From Candidatus Bipolaricaulota bacterium (GTDB lineage: Bacteria; Bipolaricaulota; Bipolaricaulia; RBG-16-55-9): DNA of 5,615 nucleotides. Location: the NCBI GenBank assembly GCA_027021605.1, contig JALUUA010000335.1, positions 1 through 5,615 on the forward strand, in the 5' to 3' direction. Positions 1 through 4,650 of the stretch are shown piece by piece. Each line of letters begins with the position of its first letter. Within the stretch, counting starts at the first letter, position 1. The translations under genes and the position numbers were made by a program. Below the pieces are notes generated by a model that ran no database searches, was not told where the DNA came from, and saw only the letters and a list, made by a program, of their open reading frames with translations.

Positions 1-6
1 CGTAAG

Positions 7-510
7 ATGAGCGAGGGTGCCAACAAGAACGAGAACGAAAAGAAGATGGCCGGAGAGCTTAAGGTCTCGAAGATCCGCCGGGGGACCGTGATCGACCACA
101 TCCCGGCGGGGATGGGGCCGGCGGTGCTGCGGGTGCTGGGCATCGAGCAGGGCACCTCCGACATCGTCGTGATGGCCATGAACGTGAAAAGCCGGGCCCT
201 GGGCCGCAAGGACATCGTCAAGATCGAGAATCGCGTCATCGACGAGGAGACGCTCAAGCGCATCGCGATCATCGCCCCGGAGGCGACGATCAACATCGTG
301 GAGGAGTACCAAATCATCAAGAAGGATCGCATCTCCCTCCCCAAGGAGCTTCACGGCGTGCTCAAGTGCCCCAACCGCTATTGCATCACGAACGACCCCC
401 AAGAGGGGGTCCCCACGCTCTTCCTCTGCGAGCGGGAGAAGCCCCTGGAGCTGCGCTGCCACTACTGCGAGGACCTCGTCCGGGGCGAGCAGGTGGAGCT
501 GATCCTCTGA
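7..510 (+). CDS. pyrI: Aspartate carbamoyltransferase regulatory chain
   Basis: This is the non-catalytic regulatory subunit of aspartate transcarbamoylase in de novo pyrimidine synthesis; it binds PyrB and transmits CTP/ATP effector signals. The 167 residues show the allosteric nucleotide-binding domain first (KIRRGTVIDHIP with D30 and H31; GRKDIVKIEN with K68 and K72; K106 in KKDRISLP, which lines up with the E. coli effector-site lysine 94). The zinc domain follows, with CPNRYC (C121, C126) and CHYC (C151, C154), the CX4C...CX2C pattern of the family. Length is slightly above the usual ~150 because of a polar, Lys/Glu/Asn-rich N-terminal extension. M14 (ATG at 46) is a plausible alternative start that would remove it. 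The ribosome site for the first ATG would lie outside the window. Bases 3-5 (TAA) or 8-10 (TGA, an ATGA overlap) could be the stop of an upstream pyrB, which is inferred and not seen. Confidence 0.97.
   Translation: MSEGANKNENEKKMAGELKVSKIRRGTVIDHIPAGMGPAVLRVLGIEQGTSDIVVMAMNVKSRALGRKDIVKIENRVIDEETLKRIAIIAPEATINIVEEYQIIKKDRISLPKELHGVLKCPNRYCITNDPQEGVPTLFLCEREKPLELRCHYCEDLVRGEQVELIL
394..411 (+). repeat. Perfect 7-bp GC-rich hairpin inside pyrI
   Basis: GACCCCC (394-400), loop AAGA, GGGGGTC (405-411) form a fully paired stem. It lies in the zinc-domain coding region (residues ~130-135, DPQEGV) between the two cysteine pairs. No T-run follows, so it is not an intrinsic terminator on either strand. 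Confidence 0.6.
492..498 (+). promoter_or_regulatory. Ribosome binding site for thpR
   Basis: GGTGGAG lies eleven bases before the ATG at 510, inside the end of pyrI. Together with the one-base TGATG overlap it supports this start and coupled translation. Confidence 0.7.
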
Positions 511-1136
511 TGGCGACGATCCGCGCCTTCTTCTGCGTGGAGCTCGAGGAGGAGCTGAAAACCCGGCTCGACGCCATCACCCAAAAGCTCAAACGGGTTC
601 CCGTAAAAGCCAGCTGGGTGCGGGCGGAAAACCTCCACATTACCCTCAAGTTCCTAGGGGACGTCGATGAGGGCTTCATCCCCCAGCTGGAGGAAGCCGC
701 TCGGGAGGCGCTGGCGCAGAGCCCCATCGACGGGGAGGTGCACTGGACCCTCGATCGTTTGGGGGCGTTTCCCTCGCCCGATCGGCCCCGGGTAGTCTGG
801 GTGGGCTCCACCCGCGAGCCCCGGGAGCTGGCGGAGCTGGCCGCCCGCTTGGAGGAAGCTCTCGAGCCCTTAGGGTTTTCCCCGGAGGGCCGTGGGTTTG
901 TAGCGCACATCACCTTGGGGCGGGTCAAGGAGCGGCCCCCGAGCACTAACGTCGCAGAGCTGACCCGCGCGCTCCGGGACTACCCGACGTTTGACCTCGA
1001 GGCCCGCGTGACGGGGCTTACGCTGATGAAGAGCAACCTCACCCCGAAGGGGGCCATCTACACGCCCGTGTTCCGACTGCCCTTTGGCCTCGCTCACGAA
1101 GAGCCACGTTCGGGTTCAGAGTCCGAAGAGGAGTAG
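510..1136 (+). CDS. thpR: RNA 2',3'-cyclic phosphodiesterase (2'-5' RNA ligase family)
   Basis: Member of the 2H phosphoesterase superfamily. ThpR proteins open 2',3'-cyclic phosphate RNA ends to 2'-phosphates and were first named for a weak tRNA-half 2'-5' ligase activity. The 208 residues carry both signature HxTx motifs, HITL at 43-46 (followed by KFLG) and HITL at 133-136 (followed by GRVK). They also show the family N-terminus RAFFCVEL and the central PRVVWVG strand (93-99), so both catalytic histidines are present. After the usual end near PVFRLPF (187-192) there is a 16-residue tail ending in SESEEE, which looks like acidic, disordered decoration. The start at 510 is chosen because it overlaps the pyrI stop by one base (TGATG), has GGTGGAG upstream, and begins exactly at the family N-terminus; an open frame further upstream lies inside pyrI and is not family-like. 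Likely translated by coupling to pyrI. Confidence 0.95.
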   Translation: MATIRAFFCVELEEELKTRLDAITQKLKRVPVKASWVRAENLHITLKFLGDVDEGFIPQLEEAAREALAQSPIDGEVHWTLDRLGAFPSPDRPRVVWVGSTREPRELAELAARLEEALEPLGFSPEGRGFVAHITLGRVKERPPSTNVAELTRALRDYPTFDLEARVTGLTLMKSNLTPKGAIYTPVFRLPFGLAHEEPRSGSESEEE

Positions 1137-1146
1137 AAGAGGAGTA
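1125..1146 (+). repeat. 11-bp perfect tandem duplication at the thpR/archease junction
   Basis: GAAGAGGAGTA occurs twice in direct succession (1125-1135 and 1136-1146). The first copy encodes the last residues and most of the TAG stop of thpR; the second is non-coding and supplies the archease Shine-Dalgarno. Because the unit is 11 bases, the second TAG is out of the thpR frame. Confidence 0.9.
1139..1144 (+). promoter_or_regulatory. Ribosome binding site for archease
   Basis: GAGGAG, eight bases before the ATG at 1153, lies in the second copy of an 11-bp tandem duplication. The first copy forms the last codons and stop of thpR. It decides the archease start in favour of 1153 over the in-frame codon at 1084. 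Confidence 0.75.
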
Positions 1147-1152
1147 GCGGAG

Positions 1153-1575
1153 ATGCCCTACGAGTACCGCGATCACACGGGGGAGGCGTGGCTGGTCGCC
1201 TGGGGGGCCACCCGGGAAGAGGCGTTCGCCGAGGGGGCCAAGGCCCTCTTCGATCTCATGGTGGACGTCCAAAGCGTCGAGCCCCGGGAGGCCGTGGAGA
1301 TAGCCCTCCAGGCAGAGTCGTTGGACAAGCTCTTCTTCGAGTGGCTGAACGCCCTCATCGTCCACAAAGACGCCCGCGGGCTTGTCTTCTCGAAGTTCGA
1401 CGTAAGCATACAGAGGAACAACGGCGTGTACGAACTGAAGGCTAAAGCGTGGGGTGAGCCCTTGGACGTCGAGAAGCACGGCTCAAAAGTCGACGTCAAG
1501 GCTGCCACGTACTCGGGACTGAAGTGCGAGGAGACGCCGGAGGGCTGGCGGGTCGAATGCGTGGTGGACATCTAG
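1153..1575 (+). CDS. Archease, RtcB RNA-ligase activator
   Basis: Archease is a small cytosolic cofactor that speeds guanylylation and turnover of the tRNA/RNA ligase RtcB, which joins ends carrying 2',3'-cyclic phosphate. The 140 residues match the family closely. The N-terminus is YEYRDHTGEAWLVAWG (family: DHT-A-D-V). FAEGAKALFDLMVD follows at 25-38, then LDKLFFEWLNALI at 57-69, a late VDVKAATYSGL at 113-123, and a C-terminal VVDI. D7, D38 and D139 are the conserved acidic positions expected to form the metal site. The usual Asp of the HTAD motif is replaced (HTGE), a mild divergence. The start at 1153 gives the family N-terminus and has GAGGAG eight bases upstream; an in-frame start at 1084 would lie in thpR. 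rtcB itself is not in the window. Probably cotranscribed with thpR. Confidence 0.95.
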   Translation: MPYEYRDHTGEAWLVAWGATREEAFAEGAKALFDLMVDVQSVEPREAVEIALQAESLDKLFFEWLNALIVHKDARGLVFSKFDVSIQRNNGVYELKAKAWGEPLDVEKHGSKVDVKAATYSGLKCEETPEGWRVECVVDI

Positions 1576-1619
1576 CTTTTCGCTTTGCTTCGTTCTGTTC
1601 CGTTCCGTTCAGCTCAGCC
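1576..1619. other. 44-bp convergent intergenic region
   Basis: This is the gap between the archease stop and the end of the oppositely oriented 76-residue gene. On the plus strand it is pyrimidine-rich with a loose 5-base period (CGTTC-TGTTC-CGTTC-CGTTC at 1591-1610). There is no convincing hairpin. The T-rich stretch after archease could serve as an archaeal-type terminator for the plus-strand block, but this is weak. No promoter is expected or seen. Confidence 0.5.
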
Positions 1620-1850
1620 TCAGCTCCGGCTTCGCGTGTAGATCGTCCGGTAGCGGGCGAGAGCTTCCTCGCTAAGGCACGTGGAGCACGCGTCGGCGCC
1701 GTCCGTACCCGAAAAATCCTCCGGACGGGACGGTACGAGCCTCACCTCAAATCCCAACTCCTCGTACAGCGCAACGAGTTCGCTGAGGCGCGGCTCCCTT
1801 TCTGCCGTGCGCCGCTCCCAGCCTTGGCGTTCGAGTTCCTCCCGATCCAT
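1620..1850 (-). CDS. Small CxxC protein of unknown function, last gene of redox operon
   Basis: A 76-residue soluble protein that I cannot assign to a named family. Visible features are a highly charged N-terminal helix-like stretch (MDREELERQGWERRTAEREP), an amphipathic segment SELVALYEELGFEVRLVP (23-40) that looks like helix-turn-strand, a C55-S-T-C58 pair that could bind a metal or act as a redox pair, and a C-terminal RYRTIYTR. No signal peptide or membrane segment is seen. The ATG follows the oxidoreductase TGA with no gap, and a strong GGAGGA lies ten bases upstream within that gene, so it is very likely real and cotranslated with the oxidoreductase. With only two cysteines, metal binding would need a dimer or a partner. 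A role as an accessory to the iron-sulfur flavoprotein is inferred from position alone. Confidence 0.75.
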   Translation of the reverse strand: MDREELERQGWERRTAEREPRLSELVALYEELGFEVRLVPSRPEDFSGTDGADACSTCLSEEALARYRTIYTRSRS

Positions 1851-4358
1851 TCAGAATAGATCCTCCAGCTCGTCCATCTCCCCGCCGGGGAGCCTACCGT
1901 GTTGTTGCAAATACTGCTGCAGCAGCTCGCTCTCCCGTTGGGTGTACATCGGCTCCTCCTCGTAGTCGAAGAGTTTTGCGTTGGGGTGGCTCAGCGCCTC
2001 TTGAAGCCCCTCTCGGAGGTTGGGCACCCCCTTGATCGCCAGCACCTCGTGCCCATCATCGTAGAGCCGATAGACGCCCTCCACTTCCGGAACTTGGGCC
2101 ACGGCCTCGGGCGTGAGCGGCTGTAGCGCCTCCCGGCGCGGCGGCAGCGGGACCTTCTGCAGCTTTACGCGAACGTCACACCGCAGGCACCTCAAGGACT
2201 CATAGCGGGCTTGTTCCTCGTTCAGCCCCGGGTCGACCACTCGATCGAGCCCCAAGAGCCGCTGCTCTAGGGCCAAGCAGACGGGCTCCGCCCGCGCTCG
2301 CTTGAGGAACCCCTCGAAAGCTTGAGATCTCAAGGAGGGTTCCTTGGAAACGAGCCGCTCCTCGATGTCCCCGTCGCCGCCCAGGAAGCGATCGATCGCT
2401 TGGGCTGCCCTCCGTCCCAGCGCGATCGCCTCGATGACCGATGCAGGACCCGTCACCGCATCCCCGCCCGCGAACACTCCGGGACGGTCCGTCTGCAGCG
2501 TCTCCTTGTCTACACGAATCACGGAGCCGTCGCCCAGCGGGACCTCAAACGGAGAGGGCACCTCGGGCTCCTGGCCGATGGCTATAATTACCGTGTCGAA
2601 CTCTAGCTCGAACTCGCTGTTCGGGATCACAACGGGCTTGGGATGATTCCCGCCCTCTTTCACAAGCTCCGTGCGGGCACAGGTGAGCTTAATGCGATTT
2701 TCTACGCGTTTGAGCTTGACGGGCACGACCCGCTCCTGCAGCTTGACGCCCTCCTCGAGGGCCTGTTCGACCTCCTCGGGGTAGGCGGGCATCTCCGCCC
2801 GGGTGCGGCGGTAAAGTATGGAAACTTCCTCGGCTCCCAGCCGCAGGGCCGTACGGGCCACGTCCGTGGCCACGTTGCCTCCGCCGATTACAGCGACTTT
2901 TTCGCCCAATTCGATGGGCTCTCCGGAGTTCACCCGCCGCAGGAACTCTATGCCGGGGATCGCGAGGTCCTCGCCCGGGATGTTCAGTCGGCGCTCGCGG
3001 TGGGCCCCGATCGCCAGGAAGACCGCGTCGAAGCCCTCCTCGAAGAGCTTCTCGATGGATTCCACCTTGCAGCTTGTTTGGATCGAGACGCCGACGGCCT
3101 CGATCTCGCGGATCTCTCGATCCAAAACCTCACGGGGCAGCCGGAAGGGGGGGATCCCGTAGCGGAGCATCCCCCCCGGCTGGGGGAGTGCCTCAAACAC
3201 CGTCACGGCGTGGCCCTGCTTTCTCAGGTAGTAAGCGGCGGTAAGCCCCGCCGGGCCGGAGCCCACCACGGCGACCCGCTTACCCGTGTCGGGCTTCTGT
3301 TTAGCAAAACGCTTCCAGGAGCCGTCCTCCCCCCGCTCGAAGGCGAAGCGCTTGAGGCGACAGATGGAGACGGGCTCGTTGATCTCATCTCGACGACATT
3401 CGCGCTCGCAGGGGTGGTAGCACACATACCCCAGCACGCCGGGGAAGGGCACCTTCTCGCGCACCGTCGCCAGGGCCTCTCGATATTTCCCCTCGGCGAT
3501 GAACCTCACATAACGAGGGATATCGATGCCCGCGGGGCACGCGTCGACGCAGGGGACGAACCCCAAGGCGTCCTGGGCCTTCTTGCCCTCCTTGTCCATA
3601 AGGGCCCCGGAGGGGCAGACCACCACGCACGCGCCACAGAAGATGCAGCCCGACTCTTCCAGCGTCGGCCCCTTCGTGCCCACCCGGATTTGCCCGTTCT
3701 CGTCTGCGACAAACCCGAGAGCTTCAACTCCGCGAACGTCGCGGCAGACCCGCACGCAGCGGGTGCATCCAATACAGAGATTCCAATCGAACGCAAAGAG
3801 GGGTTCATCTTTAATGATGGGCTTCCCCTTGTGGACGTACTTGGGGGTGTCGGGCGGGATGCCCACGTACTCGCTCACGAAGCGGATCTCGCAGTGAGGG
3901 AAGATCGCGCAGCAGCGCTCCTCGGGGGGGACGCCCATGGAGCAGTTCTTAAGGTCGCAGCCCTCGCGCAGGGGACACAAAATACAAGCGTGGGGGTGGT
4001 CCGCTAAAATCCCTTTGAGGCTCTCCTGCCGGGCCTTTCGCAGGACTTCCGAATCCGTGCGAACGACGAGCCCTTCCGCAACGGGCGTGCTGCAGGCCCG
4101 CACGGGCTCGGGGTGCCCCTCGATCTCGACGAGGCAGAGGCCGCAGCCCTCGTATCTTGAGCTGTTGGAGCCCTCAAAGCGCTTGCTCCCCCAATAGACG
4201 GCGGTCGCGTTCGGGAGGGAGTCGGGGGCGGGGGGAAGGTTGGGATGGGAACAGAGAGTGGGGATGTAGATCTCCGCCGAGCAGGCGGCCTCTAAAATCG
4301 TGGCTCCCGCCTTCGCTTCGATCTCCCGTCCGTCGAGGGTAAGATGCACCTGGGCCAT
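1851..4358 (-). CDS. NuoG-like / GltD-like NAD(P)H-dependent FAD iron-sulfur oxidoreductase
   Basis: Predicted cytosolic electron-transfer flavoprotein, 835 residues. Domains in order: a 2Fe-2S ferredoxin fold (1-100; C36, C72, C75, C89); a NuoG-type His-Cys site, H121-x3-C125-x2-C128-x5-C134; two 4Fe-4S motifs, C195/198/201/205 and C238/241/244/248; a GltD-type cluster region with C270, C274, C313, C317, C321; FAD binding VAVVGSGPAG (362-371); NAD(P)H binding VAVIGGGNVA (488-497) with YRR 516-518 suggesting NADPH; second FAD motif GVFAGGDAV (627-635); RCLRC (C724, C727); and a C-terminal domain from about 754 resembling a degenerate GIY-YIG fold. The start at 4358 directly begins the 2Fe-2S fold and is preceded by GGTGATC; the longer frame would run into the ferredoxin gene. 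Similar architectures occur in anaerobes as diaphorase-like subunits passing electrons between NAD(P)H and ferredoxin. The actual substrate is unknown; glutamate synthase activity is unlikely because no GltA-type subunit is visible. Confidence 0.92.
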   Translation of the reverse strand: MAQVHLTLDGREIEAKAGATILEAACSAEIYIPTLCSHPNLPPAPDSLPNATAVYWGSKRFEGSNSSRYEGCGLCLVEIEGHPEPVRACSTPVAEGLVVRTDSEVLRKARQESLKGILADHPHACILCPLREGCDLKNCSMGVPPEERCCAIFPHCEIRFVSEYVGIPPDTPKYVHKGKPIIKDEPLFAFDWNLCIGCTRCVRVCRDVRGVEALGFVADENGQIRVGTKGPTLEESGCIFCGACVVVCPSGALMDKEGKKAQDALGFVPCVDACPAGIDIPRYVRFIAEGKYREALATVREKVPFPGVLGYVCYHPCERECRRDEINEPVSICRLKRFAFERGEDGSWKRFAKQKPDTGKRVAVVGSGPAGLTAAYYLRKQGHAVTVFEALPQPGGMLRYGIPPFRLPREVLDREIREIEAVGVSIQTSCKVESIEKLFEEGFDAVFLAIGAHRERRLNIPGEDLAIPGIEFLRRVNSGEPIELGEKVAVIGGGNVATDVARTALRLGAEEVSILYRRTRAEMPAYPEEVEQALEEGVKLQERVVPVKLKRVENRIKLTCARTELVKEGGNHPKPVVIPNSEFELEFDTVIIAIGQEPEVPSPFEVPLGDGSVIRVDKETLQTDRPGVFAGGDAVTGPASVIEAIALGRRAAQAIDRFLGGDGDIEERLVSKEPSLRSQAFEGFLKRARAEPVCLALEQRLLGLDRVVDPGLNEEQARYESLRCLRCDVRVKLQKVPLPPRREALQPLTPEAVAQVPEVEGVYRLYDDGHEVLAIKGVPNLREGLQEALSHPNAKLFDYEEEPMYTQRESELLQQYLQQHGRLPGGEMDELEDLF
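1861..1866 (-). promoter_or_regulatory. Ribosome binding site for the 76-residue CxxC protein
   Basis: On the minus strand this reads GGAGGA, ten bases before the ATG at 1850 and within the last codons (LEDL) of the oxidoreductase. A strong site here is the main argument that the small gene is genuine. Confidence 0.75.
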
Positions 4359-4360
4359 GG

Positions 4361-4367
4361 GATCACC
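4361..4367 (-). promoter_or_regulatory. Ribosome binding site for the oxidoreductase
   Basis: On the minus strand this reads GGTGATC, complementary to the GAUCACC part of the usual 16S rRNA 3' tail. Its TGA is also the stop codon of the ferredoxin gene. Only two bases separate it from the ATG at 4358, but the pairing register is the normal one because the usual GGAGG core would lie further upstream. Confidence 0.5.
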
Positions 4368-4650
4368 ACGAGTGCTCGATGGCTCCGGGCTTGCAGGCCG
4401 CCACACACGGCAGCGGGGGGCGGCTTCCTAAGGGCTTACAGGGGGCGCAGCTGTACTTCAGCTTGTTGCGGTGCTCCTCCCTGACGACGGCCACGTCGTT
4501 TTCGGCCAAGGGATCGAAGGGGTCGGCTACCACCTCAAAGACGCCCGCCGGGCAGGCCGAAACACAATCCCCGCAGCCGGTGCACTTCTCCGTATCTATG
4601 GTGATGAAAAACTCCCCGGAGCCGTCCTTGTAGCCGTAGTTAGCTTTCAT
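4363..4650 (-). CDS. 2[4Fe-4S] ferredoxin-type protein
   Basis: A 95-residue soluble electron carrier or small electron-transfer subunit. Cluster motif I is canonical, C23-TG-C26-GD-C29-VSA-C33-P. Motif II is of the extended type, C68-AP-C71 then ten residues (rich in Pro, Gly and Arg) to C82-VAA-C86-K, with the usual family ending PGAIEH. This spacing is like the small subunits of formate dehydrogenase or DMSO reductase systems rather than a plain clostridial ferredoxin. The start ATG overlaps the stop of the upstream DUF4932-like gene (ATGA) and has a strong GAGGGAGGG site six bases upstream. It ends four bases before the large oxidoreductase, so it is the obvious electron partner or subunit of that enzyme. 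It begins with a family-like KANYGYKDG region. Partnering is inferred from gene order only. Confidence 0.93.
   Translation of the reverse strand: MKANYGYKDGSGEFFITIDTEKCTGCGDCVSACPAGVFEVVADPFDPLAENDVAVVREEHRNKLKYSCAPCKPLGSRPPLPCVAACKPGAIEHSW

Noticed and set aside
366..509. Upstream in-frame extension of thpR from 366
   Set aside because: The extra residues are Pro/Arg/Gly-rich and lie in another frame of pyrI; the family N-terminus begins at 510 with a ribosome site.
386..946. 186-codon open frame on the minus strand
   Set aside because: Antisense to pyrI and thpR; Ser/Arg/Pro-rich low-information translation typical of a shadow frame.
1611..1625. AGCTCAGCCTCAGCT as a possible terminator stem
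   Set aside because: Only four bases can pair and no T-run follows on either strand.
1699..1728. 7-bp inverted repeat CCGTCCG/CGGACGG
   Set aside because: 16-base loop, inside the coding sequence of the small CxxC protein, no T-run; probably chance in G+C-rich DNA.
1524..1859. 111-codon plus-strand frame crossing the convergent junction
   Set aside because: It overlaps the archease end out of frame and is antisense to the 76-residue gene, with no ribosome site or conserved look.
2643..4007. 454-codon open frame on the plus strand
   Set aside because: It lies fully antisense to the oxidoreductase, whose cluster, FAD and NAD(P)H motifs are unmistakable. Its translation shows no recognisable motifs; long antisense frames are common in G+C-rich genes.
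4359..4406. 16-codon N-terminal extension of the oxidoreductase
   Set aside because: It overlaps the ferredoxin gene and is not family-like; MAQVHLTLDG at 4358 begins the 2Fe-2S fold directly.
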